Made by a program: the position numbers and the translations under genes
Shown: piece after piece, positions 45,865 through 54,283 of the stretch
Layout of the letters: each line of letters opens with the position of its first letter
How positions within the stretch are numbered: the first letter of the stretch is position 1
Notes under the pieces: generated by a model
Told to the model about the DNA's origin: nothing
Databases searched by the model: none
Seen by the model: the letters and a program-made list of their open reading frames with translations, nothing else
DNA from: Betaproteobacteria bacterium
GTDB taxonomy: Bacteria; Pseudomonadota; Gammaproteobacteria; Burkholderiales; Usitatibacteraceae
Length of the DNA: 64,000 nucleotides
Direction of reading: 5' to 3'
NCBI GenBank assembly: GCA_016791265.1
Contig: JAEUMY010000007.1
Span: forward strand, 62,001-126,000

Positions 45865-45876
45865 GCGAATATTCGC
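45865..45876. repeat. Iterated palindrome, intergenic
   Basis: Exact copy 23 bp upstream of the zeta-like start, next to a terminator hairpin. Confidence 0.95.
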
Positions 45877-45893
45877 ACAGGGCGGCCCAAGTG

Positions 45894-45919
45894 AAAACGG
45901 CGCACCGCAGTGCGCCGTT
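45894..45919 (-). terminator. Hairpin terminator behind the SEC-C pseudogene
   Basis: Stem AACGGCGCAC / GTGCGCCGTT with loop CGCA, followed on the minus strand by TTTT-type sequence. Lies 14 bp behind the pseudogene end. Confidence 0.75.
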
Positions 45920-45932
45920 CCCTTGCAGCCCG

Positions 45933-46219
45933 TCAATCGTCGATCAATCCCTGAAAGAAGTCGTGGCGGTCACTGCCGTCGAACTCGCCTGACTTCATGC
46001 AGCAGTTCTTGAAATCTGCGGCCAGAGTGACATGGGCAGGGGTCGTTGCGGCCCAACTTTTCCAGCAACTCCTTGTCGCCGTGTACAACTCGCCAGCGAC
46101 CCAGTGAGCGCTTCACACCTGTCTCAGAGGGGAAGCCCTTCTGGCGTTTGCTGGTCTTAACCCTGGTGGGCTCGAAAGCAGGAAATGGCGAAGGGGTCTG
46201 CGGCCGGATGCTTTTTCAT
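45933..46219 (-). pseudogene. SEC-C metal-binding motif protein gene with two frameshifts
   Basis: Read from ATG 46219 the product is [11 protein letters not shown], then a one-base insertion shifts the frame. The next frame gives [30 protein letters not shown], and a second one-base insertion precedes [20 protein letters not shown]. Joined, this is a small SEC-C zinc motif protein (CPC..CC). Both insertions are in short T runs, so sequencing error is an alternative to true decay. Confidence 0.65.
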
Positions 46220-46427
46220 GATGGCCTCCAAAAAATGAAAACCGCCGGATGGCGGCGGCCGGATTGTACGCGGAGGTTGTGGCCATTGCGAGTATCTCAA
46301 GATACAGGGCGGCCAGGATAACGAGCCTGGCACCTGAAGTTCTTTTTTTCACCGGCAGCCTGCGGCGATGCGGTGCAAGGGCCGGGACCCCGTGCAAGAA
46401 TGCGCCATCGACGCGAGGAGGATGAGC

Positions 46428-48128
46428 ATGCGACACCGCGACCCCATCATCCACGACACGCTGCCACGCTGGACGGCGGCTGTTCTCCTCGCATGCGTGG
46501 GCTTGGGCGCCGGCGCGGCCGCCTTCGCACAGGAAGTGCTTGAAAAGGGATCCAAGCCCGGCAACGTGCGCATTGACATGGTCAACGTGCCGGTGAGCCG
46601 CGTGGCGGATGGGCTCGCGCGGGTCGCCGGACTCAAGATCGCGGGACGCGAACAGTTGGGGTCCGCGCCCATCACCCTGCGTTTCCTGGACATTCCGGCC
46701 GACGCGCTGGTGCCGTTCTTGGCAGAGGTGGCGGAGCTCGAGGCGCGCCGTCGCGCCGACGGCACGTGGCGGGTTGCGCGTCACGAGAACCGCGATGCGT
46801 TGAGCGCCGCGCGCGCCGAGGCCCAGCGCGCACGGGAGGCCAAGGACGATGCAGCGCTCGAGCGGTCGTTGCGCCGCCTGCTGGACCTCTCGCCCGCCGC
46901 GCGTCCCGAGGGCATTGATGCGCTGCCCGGCCCGGAAGTGGATGAACTCACCTGGCTTTTTGAACGGCGGGAGGATTGGGCAGCGGCCGAAGCCGTTCAG
47001 CGTCGGTGGCTGGCCCTGGTGGAGCGCAACGACCTGAAGGAGGAGACCGCGCGCGCATTGCTGCGGATTGCCAAGATCGCTCACACGCGGAACGATGCCC
47101 GGGTGTCCCGCACCCTGTACGAGCGCGCGCTTGGCATGGTGGGCGTGTCCGGCGTGCCGCCTTCCATCGGCACCCGCGCACGCATCGGCCTGGCCGCCCT
47201 TGCGGCGAAGGAAGGCCGGATCGATGCAGCCGAAACCCTGCAGACCCAGGCGATCGGCGAATTGAAGTCGCATGATCTTGGCGATGTCATCGCGATCTAT
47301 GAGCTGCACGCCACGAGCAGCAAGATCCTCCTGCACGCGCTCGAGACCAACGATCACCCGCGCACCGAACGTCTGCTTCTGCAACGCCTCGCGCTCTACG
47401 ACAAGGCCAAGGACGCGTTTTCACCTCGCGAACGCCTGTTTGATCTCGGCGCGCTCGCCAACACCCGCCTCGCCCTGGACAAGCTGGTTGAGGCGCGCGA
47501 CGGCTATGCCGAGGCGATCGCGCTGGCGGAGCGCGCCGACCTGAAAGGCGAAGCCGACTATCCCAGCGCCCTGCGCCAACGCGCGATGATCGACGTCGTG
47601 CTGGGCAGGTTCGCCGAGGCGCGGGATGGATGGCGCCGGTTGTGCGGACTGCGGCATGCCGTGTTCGGCTGGAGTCATGCGATCACCGAGGCCACGTTGG
47701 TCGAGCTAGCCGCCTTGGAGGACCTGGCGGATTTTGCCGCACCCGCTTCTCGCAAGGTGACCTGCCCACCGGCGGCGTCGGTGCCGAAGACGCTCTCGCC
47801 CCGCTACGATTCGATGCTCGAGGGAAACCTGTTTTCGGATGCGGGTCTGTTCCTATCCGCCCGGATCGAAGTCGCCAAGCTGGCGGTGCCGGCAAAGCCG
47901 GTGGAGTTGGCCGCGCTGCACGAGCGTCACGCGCTCACCCTTCTGGCGCAGGATGCGCGCCTTCGGCCCCGCGCGATCATCGACTTGACCGAGGCGCTGC
48001 GCTTGCGCGACGCAAGCCTGGGCCGCACGCACGCGGACACCCGCCGCACGGCCGCGCTGCTTGCCAACCTCTATGACGCGCTTCAGCTTCCGGACAAGGC
48101 ACGCGACGTGCGCATGCGTTGGCTTTGA
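46428..48128 (+). CDS. Exported TPR protein with N-terminal STN/secretin-like domain
   Basis: 566 aa. The GAGGAGG Shine-Dalgarno sequence supports ATG 46428 (46422 possible). Signal segment WTAAVLLACVGLGAGAAAFAQ, then a short domain DMVNVPVSRVADGLARVAGL..ITLRFLDIPADALVPFLAEVAELEARR resembling STN domains of secretins/TonB receptors, and from about 120 to the end helical TPR-like pairs. No partner gene identified. Role in envelope assembly is inferred. Confidence 0.65.
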   Translation: MRHRDPIIHDTLPRWTAAVLLACVGLGAGAAAFAQEVLEKGSKPGNVRIDMVNVPVSRVADGLARVAGLKIAGREQLGSAPITLRFLDIPADALVPFLAEVAELEARRRADGTWRVARHENRDALSAARAEAQRAREAKDDAALERSLRRLLDLSPAARPEGIDALPGPEVDELTWLFERREDWAAAEAVQRRWLALVERNDLKEETARALLRIAKIAHTRNDARVSRTLYERALGMVGVSGVPPSIGTRARIGLAALAAKEGRIDAAETLQTQAIGELKSHDLGDVIAIYELHATSSKILLHALETNDHPRTERLLLQRLALYDKAKDAFSPRERLFDLGALANTRLALDKLVEARDGYAEAIALAERADLKGEADYPSALRQRAMIDVVLGRFAEARDGWRRLCGLRHAVFGWSHAITEATLVELAALEDLADFAAPASRKVTCPPAASVPKTLSPRYDSMLEGNLFSDAGLFLSARIEVAKLAVPAKPVELAALHERHALTLLAQDARLRPRAIIDLTEALRLRDASLGRTHADTRRTAALLANLYDALQLPDKARDVRMRWL

Positions 48129-48139
48129 GCACAGTCAGG

Positions 48140-48336
48140 GACAGTCCACGATTTCATGCCAGCCACAGCGATCTTCAAATTGCCGACAGAATTACGAGCT
48201 TTTCCATTTGCCCTCCTCGATGGTTTCAATGGTCTTGCCTCGATAGACCAGCTCAACTTCGTAGCCGCGTTCTCTCGCTCGTTTGATGAGATTCAGAAAC
48301 GGCTTGCTTGCGAGCGTGGACTCGGACGAAGCCCAC
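48140..48336 (-). pseudogene. Collapsed second copy of the zeta-like locus
   Basis: Two blocks match the 45.1-45.6 kb locus: CACGATTTCATGCCAGCCAC resembles the 3' part of the small basic gene, and the stretch from AGCTCAACTTCGTAGCCGCG to GCTTGCGAGCGTGGACTCG resembles the middle of the zeta gene (45540-45620). Between them several hundred bases are missing. This is a deletion-scarred relic of a paralogous zeta module. Confidence 0.7.
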
Positions 48337-48388
48337 CAAAGGGGCCGGCTCACTTGTTTTCAGACAGCGGAAATATCGAGCCCGGCCC

Positions 48389-48550
48389 TCATGGCACTAC
48401 CTTAAGCGTCGGAGTGGTGACTTTCTCCCTCCCCTTGAGGGGGGGCCGGGGTGGGCGTGTCAATCGCCGCGAGTCAGCCCCCTCTGCCCAACTCTCTCCC
48501 GCGAGGGGAGAGGGAGTTTGCGCTGGAATACGCTTAAGGCAGTGCCATGA
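48389..48550. mobile_element. MITE-like element, copy 1
   Basis: 162 bp with terminal inverted repeats: left TCATGGCACTACCTTAAGCG and right its near reverse complement. It is flanked by an 11-bp perfect direct repeat GAGCCCGGCCC (48378-48388 and 48551-48561). Inside are two GC-rich hairpins of the CTCCCTC/GAGGGGG type. No ORF. About 95% identical by eye to copy 2. Confidence 0.85.
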
Positions 48551-48573
48551 GAGCCCGGCCCGTTTCATTGATT

Positions 48574-48585
48574 GCGAATATTCGC
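48574..48585. repeat. Iterated palindrome, intergenic
   Basis: Exact copy with flanking T and A, 13 bp past the right direct repeat of MITE copy 1. Confidence 0.95.
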
Positions 48586-48776
48586 AAGACCCAGACCGGC
48601 GGGACAAACGAGCTTGACCCCTGCAAATTCGCGGCCAGCTGCGGGCGTGCACAGGCCCCGGCCCAGCCGCGCGGCCGGCAGCCCTGCCCGCATGCCTTCA
48701 TGCTCTAATGGGCAAAAAGCGGTACGGGGAAAGTCAATGCAGTCAACAAAATATGCGCCGGGCCGTCGGTGGTGAG

Positions 48777-51440
48777 ATGACGGCGGAACTGGAATTCTTC
48801 GCCACGGACGAAGCCGTCGCCGGGCTGGAGACCGCACTCGTCCAGGCGAAAAGCTCCACGGATGCCGCGCAGCGCTTGCAAGCGCTAAGCGCGCTGGCCT
48901 GGCAGCTGCGCCAGCGCGACACGCCCCGCGCATTGGCGCTGACGGCCGAGGTGGAACAGCATCTCGCCAATGCGGCGCAAACTCTCCCTCCCGCCGAACA
49001 CTCGCGCCTCGATGCGCGCGGGAAGCTGATTCGCGGCGAGGCCAAATGGCTGCATGGCGAGCTGGATGCCGCCAGCGACTTGGCTGATCAAGCGCTGAGA
49101 ATATTCACAGCGTTGAGCGACGCGCTCGGCTGCGCGGATGCGCACTGGCTGCTGTCCGCAGCGGCACTCGATCGCGGTGATGGCGTGCGCGACGACGCCG
49201 AACTGCAGGCCATGGACGCTGCCGCAGCACAGCGTGATCCCGTCCGTTCAACCCTGGCCCAGGCCGCCCAGGCCACGGGTGCGGCGTTTCGCGATCTCGC
49301 AACGGCCAAGCAGCAATGGGCGCCGCGTTTTGCACAAGGCACCGATGGCATGCATCCTGCCGCGGCCTGCTGGGTGGAGAGTTTCCTCGCGCTGACGGCG
49401 GACCTTGAATGCGATCATGCGCGGGCCATTCTGCACTGGAGCAAGGCCTACGATCTGGCGCTCGGCTGCGGGCAGATCCGGCGCGCGGTCATCGCCGCGG
49501 CCAACACGGGCGACTCGTTCAACTATCTCAATGACTACCACGCCGCCTTGGAGTGGGTGCAGCGCGGGCTGGATCTCCCCTCTGCCGCTGCCTGGCCAGG
49601 CGCCATGGGTGTTGCGCTGCTGCAGACCGCCGAAACCCTGCGCCTGATGGAGCGCCACGACGCCGCCGCCGACATGCTGCATGAGGCGCAGGCGCTGCTG
49701 GCCCCGATGACCGCGTCGCGCAGCTATGCGCTCACGCTGCAGTATCTGGGCGATCTGGAGTTTGATCGCCGCCACTACGCAAGCTCGCTGGAAACGTTTC
49801 GCCAGTACGAGCAGCGCGCCATCGCATTGGACCAGACGGACTTGCTGGCCGATGCGTTGTGCGGCCAGTCCAAGGCGTATCTTGAACTCGGCCAGCCGGA
49901 GGCCGCCCTGAAAGCCGCCCTGGCCGCGCTGGCGGCGCCGAGGTCCGACGCCTCCAGCCAGATGCGCATCCTGCGCGTTCTCGCGGACATTCACGCCCGC
50001 GATGCCGACCACGCATTGCCGCTCCCGCCGGGCATGCAGGCCGCCAGCGCGCCGCTGCACTACTTGCAACGCGCACTCGATGCCGCGGCGAGCATTGACC
50101 ACTACACCGTGCCCGGCGACCTGCTCGATGCCCTGGCGCAGGAATACGCCAAAGCGGGAGACTTGGTGCGCGCCTTCGAACTCTCCAAGCAGGCCAATCA
50201 GTCGCGCGAGCGCACCCACAGCACCGAGGCCAGCAACCGCGCCATCGCGCTGGAGATCCGTCACGAAACCGAGCGCACACGCGCCGAGGCCGACTACAAC
50301 AGACAGCTCGCGCAATCCGAGGCGCGCCGCGCGGAGCTGCTGCAAGACGCCAATGCCACGCTGGAAAATCTGGGCGAGATCGGGCGCGACATCACCGCCA
50401 GCCTGGACATGCGCTCCGTGTTCGAATCGCTGGACCGCCACGTGAACCGCCTGCTCGATGCCAGCACCTTTGCCGTGTTTCTGTATGACGAAGCCGGGCC
50501 CGCGCTGCAGACCGCGCTGCACGTGGAGGCGGGCCAGCACCTGCCCACGTATCGCATCCAACTGGATGACCCCAATGCCTACGTGGCGCGCTGCGCCCGC
50601 GAGCGCCGCGAAATCGTGCTGGAGCTGGACCCGGAGGCCGCCGCCACTTTGCCCGGCCTCATCCCCAACACCCAGCCCACGCTGAGCCTGATGTATGCGC
50701 CGCTGATGGCGAGCGACCGCCTGCTGGGCGTGATGACCATTCAATCACCGCATCCGCGCGCCTATGGCGAGCGCGAGACCGCCATCCTGCGCACGCTTTG
50801 TACCTATGGCGCCATCGCCCTGGCCAACGGCCACGCCTATGACGCAGCCGAGAAAGCCCGACGCGCCGCCGAGCAGGCCCGCGCCGACACCGCCCGCGCG
50901 CTGGAAGAGCTGGGCCGCGCGCAAGCCGAACTCGAGCAGAAGAACAAGGAACTCGAAACGCTCTCCACCACCGACCGCCTCACCGGCCTGGCCAACCGCC
51001 TGCGCATGGAGACCGCGCTCGCACAGGAGCTCTCACGCAGCGACCGGCACGCGCACGCGCTCTCGCTCATCCTGCTGGACATCGACTACTTCAAGCGCGT
51101 GAACGACACCCACGGCCACCATGTGGGCGATGCCGTGCTGCAGGAAGTGGCGCGTGTGCTCAGTCAAAACATCCGCAAGACCGATCTGCTCGGCCGCTGG
51201 GGCGGCGAGGAATTCCTGATCCTCTGCCTGGATACCGGTGCCGAGGCCGCCACGGTGCTGGCCGAGAAAATCCGCGCCGCCCTGGCCGCCCACGACATCC
51301 CCATCGCCGGTCGCAAGACGGGCAGCTTTGGGGTGTGCAGCTATCGCGCGGCGGACGACATCAAGTCCATGATGATCCGCGCGGATGCGGCCTTGTATCG
51401 CGCGAAGGAATCGGGGCGGAATCGGGTGGAGGTGGGGTGA
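48777..51440 (+). CDS. TPR-GAF-GGDEF diguanylate cyclase
   Basis: 887 aa from ATG 48777 (earlier ATGs at 48708 and 48753 possible). About 500 residues of TPR-like helices with no membrane segment, then a coiled segment, a GAF domain (near 545-690, MRSVFESLDRHVNRLLDAS) and a C-terminal GGDEF domain. The active-site loop is RWGGEEF; five residues before it RKTD is a product-inhibition I-site. STTDRLTGLANRL and IDYFKRVNDTHGH are the metal and GTP motifs. It should make cyclic di-GMP in the cytoplasm. No transmembrane anchor. Confidence 0.92.
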   Translation: MTAELEFFATDEAVAGLETALVQAKSSTDAAQRLQALSALAWQLRQRDTPRALALTAEVEQHLANAAQTLPPAEHSRLDARGKLIRGEAKWLHGELDAASDLADQALRIFTALSDALGCADAHWLLSAAALDRGDGVRDDAELQAMDAAAAQRDPVRSTLAQAAQATGAAFRDLATAKQQWAPRFAQGTDGMHPAAACWVESFLALTADLECDHARAILHWSKAYDLALGCGQIRRAVIAAANTGDSFNYLNDYHAALEWVQRGLDLPSAAAWPGAMGVALLQTAETLRLMERHDAAADMLHEAQALLAPMTASRSYALTLQYLGDLEFDRRHYASSLETFRQYEQRAIALDQTDLLADALCGQSKAYLELGQPEAALKAALAALAAPRSDASSQMRILRVLADIHARDADHALPLPPGMQAASAPLHYLQRALDAAASIDHYTVPGDLLDALAQEYAKAGDLVRAFELSKQANQSRERTHSTEASNRAIALEIRHETERTRAEADYNRQLAQSEARRAELLQDANATLENLGEIGRDITASLDMRSVFESLDRHVNRLLDASTFAVFLYDEAGPALQTALHVEAGQHLPTYRIQLDDPNAYVARCARERREIVLELDPEAAATLPGLIPNTQPTLSLMYAPLMASDRLLGVMTIQSPHPRAYGERETAILRTLCTYGAIALANGHAYDAAEKARRAAEQARADTARALEELGRAQAELEQKNKELETLSTTDRLTGLANRLRMETALAQELSRSDRHAHALSLILLDIDYFKRVNDTHGHHVGDAVLQEVARVLSQNIRKTDLLGRWGGEEFLILCLDTGAEAATVLAEKIRAALAAHDIPIAGRKTGSFGVCSYRAADDIKSMMIRADAALYRAKESGRNRVEVG

Positions 51441-51584
51441 GGTACGGTAAGGCGGGGGGAGGTGCGCGGAATTGGCAATGTGACGCGCTACTTGATCTTG
51501 CAGGCGGCAAACGCCTGCCGCAACACCTTGCGCAGGTCATTCACGATCGCCAAATGGTGTCTGACCCTCATGGCACTACCACCC

Positions 51585-51750
51585 TCATGGCACTACCTTA
51601 AGCGTCAGAGTGGTGACTTTCTCCCTCCCCCTTGAGGGGGGAGGGCCGGGGTGGGGGTGTCAATCGCCGCGAGTCAGCCCCCTCTCCCCAACCCTCTCCC
51701 GCGAGGGGAGAGGGAGTTTGCGCTGGAATACGCTTAAGGTAGTGCCATGA
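51585..51750. mobile_element. MITE-like element, copy 2
   Basis: 166 bp with the same ends TCATGGCACTACC and GGTAGTGCCATGA. The 11-bp direct repeat GTGTCTGACCC is at 51557-51567 and 51751-51761. Between the left repeat and the element lies an extra 17-bp copy of the left end, TCATGGCACTACCACCC. No ORF. Fills most of the 375-bp gap between the cyclase and VapC genes. Confidence 0.85.
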
Positions 51751-51815
51751 GTGTCTGACCCTGAGGTTTCCCTTCTACCATTCCAGACCTGACGCCGCGC
51801 CTCTCACCGCCCCTC

Positions 51816-52217
51816 TTACCGCCCCTTCAACAACGCAAACCCCGCCGACTTGGCAGCCGACTTGTCAAACGTGAGCGTGTGACGGCAGCCGGCCAACTTG
51901 CCGGCTTCTGCGATGAGAGCGTCGCTGTAATCCAGCGATTGATCGCGAAATGCCGTCAAAGCAGCCCATGCGCTGGCCTTCTCCTCGATCACCAGCTCGT
52001 CGGACTGCAACAGGCTGTTCAGAATGTCGACAATCCGGGGTTTGGTGATTGCGTAGGCGTCCTCCAGCACCCAGACCAGCTCGCACAGCACGATCAGGGA
52101 CACAAAGCCCGGCTGCTCTTTTGAAAGCGATGCGATGAGCTTGTTGGCCAGCGCGCTTTGCCCGGCATCGTCCTGCGCAAAATAGCGAACCAGGATGTTG
52201 GTATCCAGCCCGATCAT
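51816..52217 (-). CDS. vapC: VapC-type PIN ribonuclease toxin
   Basis: 133 aa. MIGLDTNILVRYFAQDD (Asp5), an invariant Glu in VLCELVWVLEDAY, DYSDALIAEAG and TFDKSAAKSAGF are the PIN acidic set of VapC. VapC cleaves RNA, typically tRNA or rRNA. It overlaps the upstream antitoxin by 4 bp. Confidence 0.92.
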   Translation of the reverse strand: MIGLDTNILVRYFAQDDAGQSALANKLIASLSKEQPGFVSLIVLCELVWVLEDAYAITKPRIVDILNSLLQSDELVIEEKASAWAALTAFRDQSLDYSDALIAEAGKLAGCRHTLTFDKSAAKSAGFALLKGR

Positions 52218-52459
52218 TGGGCGCCGCGCACGGCGCGCCGTTTCACTACCCGCGCCATGGCTTCGACTGACACCGGCTTTTTTGGGGCCGGTATGCAGCC
52301 TTTCAGGCCCCGGATGCTGGCCTTCACCGGGACGAGCGAATAGCGGCCATCCGCCGCCACCACGAAATCAACGCGATCACCCGCCTCCAGCCCGAGTTCA
52401 TCCCGGACCTGCTTGGGCAGGGTGATTTGTCCTTTCGAGGTGAGGGTGGCGGTGGTCAT
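52214..52459 (-). CDS. vapB: AbrB/VapB-type antitoxin
   Basis: 81 aa. MTTATLTSKGQITLPKQVRDELGLEAGDRVDF is the SpoVT/AbrB swapped-hairpin DNA-binding domain; the basic C-terminus ending VVKRRAVRGAQ is the toxin-neutralising part. First gene of the vapBC operon. Confidence 0.92.
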   Translation of the reverse strand: MTTATLTSKGQITLPKQVRDELGLEAGDRVDFVVAADGRYSLVPVKASIRGLKGCIPAPKKPVSVEAMARVVKRRAVRGAQ

Positions 52460-52674
52460 GGCAATCCTTACTAAACTGATAGTTCCTTACTTTAAAGCAA
52501 GGCGAAGGATGCTTCAAGGCGCTGGCGGTGCGGCGGCGCTCTTCCAACGGGGCAGCGAATGATGAGCGATGCCTGAAGAATTCGAGCTTGGCAACTCTTG
52601 TTTCCTTCGCAGCCGCAGGAATATCGAGCCCCTTAAATTTAGGATTGTCGGGCCCAACCCCGCGCCAATGCCCG

Positions 52675-54006
52675 CTATTTCATCTTAGCGCCCAGAATTG
52701 CCTTGGCCTCGGTCTCGCTTACCAGCCGTAAGCTGAGCCCAGTGAGAAACGCATAATCCAACTGAACGAAGTAGCTGCCACTCGGCACGAACTCGTAGGA
52801 TCGTTGTATGCCTACGGTGGCGCCTTCCGCGCCGACCGTGCGTGTTCCAGAAGGTACTTTCGCGGTGAAGACCGAGCCGCTTGAAAGGGTTCCAATTTCT
52901 CTGCCATCAAGCAGAATCACGTAGGTGACGCCACTGCCTACAAAGCCGCTGGGCCGGAAAAAGGTGACTGTAGCGTCGCCTGGATTCGCAGCGTCGCGCT
53001 CGCGCGGTGTCGCGACTTTCGACAGCGTTGCAATTCTGGCTTTTGCGAGATCGGCGAATTGGCCGCTCGGGTAATTGCTCAGGTACGACTGAAAAGCAGC
53101 TACGGTGTTGCTCTTTTCGGCGCTCTGCCAGTAGGTGATTTCCAGCGCGAGCGCCGACACTGGCAGCGCTGCCTTGTCGGCTTTTTCGGGCGATGGTGAT
53201 TGTGCGGCAGCCGGATTGAAAAAGAAGTCACCGACCATCGAGGTGGACTCCCAGGGAATCTGCTGATTCCTTGTTTCCTGCGCCACGCCAGCGCGAACGC
53301 GAGAGAACACCTTGGAGATATCCGAGTCGCCCTGCTGCAGGTTCCGCAGCAAATGCTTGGTGTACGTGCCATTGCCATCGATGCCATCTGCGGCGACTGA
53401 ACCGGGCGCCGTGGCATAGGCAATGAAACTCCCCTTGGGCGCGTCCATCTGCGCCAATCCGCGGCTGGCGGAACGGAATGAACGCATAAACGGATTGTTG
53501 CGACAAGCGTCGAGAATGAGGATATTGACTGCGCTCTGCGCTTCGTCCATCGCGCCAAGGACCAGATTTGCGTCGAGTGCCTGGTCTTCCAGTTCATATT
53601 CCTGCTGGATATCGGCGTCCACTGGAATCAGGAAGTTCTTGCCCTTGGACTGTACGCCATGGCCAGCAAAATAGAAGAGGCCAACGCCGCCCTGCCTGAC
53701 TTTCCCGGCGAAATTGCGAATCGCCTGCTTCTGCTCCCGCAGCGTGGCGTTCTCCTTCAGCGTCACGTCAAATCCAAGGGCAGACAACGCTTTGGCCATG
53801 TCGCGTGCATCGTTGAGCGGATTGGCGAGTGGAGCAGTCCTGTAGTCGGAATTGCCAATGATCAGCGCAACGCGGGCAGCATCCGGTCGCGCCACAGGGT
53901 TGGGAGCGCTGGCGGGCATCGCGCCAATCGACGTCGATTGAGCAGAAGCTGGAATCGGGCCGAGTACCGCGCAGAGCCATGCCAGCAGAATTGCGATGTG
54001 ACGCAT
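52675..54006 (-). CDS. Exported caspase-family (C14) peptidase
   Basis: 443 aa from MRHIAILL (54006). Signal peptide, then the caspase p20 domain: ALIIGNSDYRTAPLANPLNDA, catalytic His in LFYFAGHGVQ (near 118) and catalytic Cys in LILDACRNNPF (near 169). A C-terminal beta-rich domain with FFRPSGFVGSGVTYVILLDGREIG (PEGA/DUF2846-like) follows. Periplasmic orientation is inferred from the signal. No effector partner is nearby, so a defence role is not supported beyond the domain. Confidence 0.88.
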   Translation of the reverse strand: MRHIAILLAWLCAVLGPIPASAQSTSIGAMPASAPNPVARPDAARVALIIGNSDYRTAPLANPLNDARDMAKALSALGFDVTLKENATLREQKQAIRNFAGKVRQGGVGLFYFAGHGVQSKGKNFLIPVDADIQQEYELEDQALDANLVLGAMDEAQSAVNILILDACRNNPFMRSFRSASRGLAQMDAPKGSFIAYATAPGSVAADGIDGNGTYTKHLLRNLQQGDSDISKVFSRVRAGVAQETRNQQIPWESTSMVGDFFFNPAAAQSPSPEKADKAALPVSALALEITYWQSAEKSNTVAAFQSYLSNYPSGQFADLAKARIATLSKVATPRERDAANPGDATVTFFRPSGFVGSGVTYVILLDGREIGTLSSGSVFTAKVPSGTRTVGAEGATVGIQRSYEFVPSGSYFVQLDYAFLTGLSLRLVSETEAKAILGAKMK

Positions 54007-54283
54007 TGTGTTGAGGAACACTGTCCTTCAGTCAAAGGTATGCAGGTAAAGTCATGCTATCCGAACCGCCTGCTTTCGAAAAGACAACAACCGCCCCCAA
54101 CCATCTTGCCGGAAACGCTCGAAGCACCCGATCCATTGGAATATTGCAGGAGCTTGCTGCTGATGCGAGGTGTGCAGACGAGCACGCCTCTGTATCCAAT
54201 TTCCTTGGCCGCACCGGGATGCCTTCGCGAATATTCGCAAAGACGACGCCGTCGACTGAGCCCGCGTCAGCCGACCTCAGGCA
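54007..54283. other. 277-bp non-coding gap with one palindrome
   Basis: Holds an exact palindrome at 54227-54238 and no ORF of convincing composition. A few stretches are AT-richer, and nothing in it was recognised. Confidence 0.6.
54227..54238. repeat. Iterated palindrome, intergenic
   Basis: Exact copy between the caspase-like gene and the DUF1295 gene. Confidence 0.95.

Noticed and set aside
46113..47384. Minus-strand ORF of 423 codons
   Set aside because: Antisense shadow of the TPR protein gene; no domain, and it also runs through the SEC-C remnant.
52675..54006. Caspase-like protein as part of a gasdermin or other abortive-infection system
   Set aside because: It has a signal peptide and no gasdermin, NLR or other effector gene alongside.
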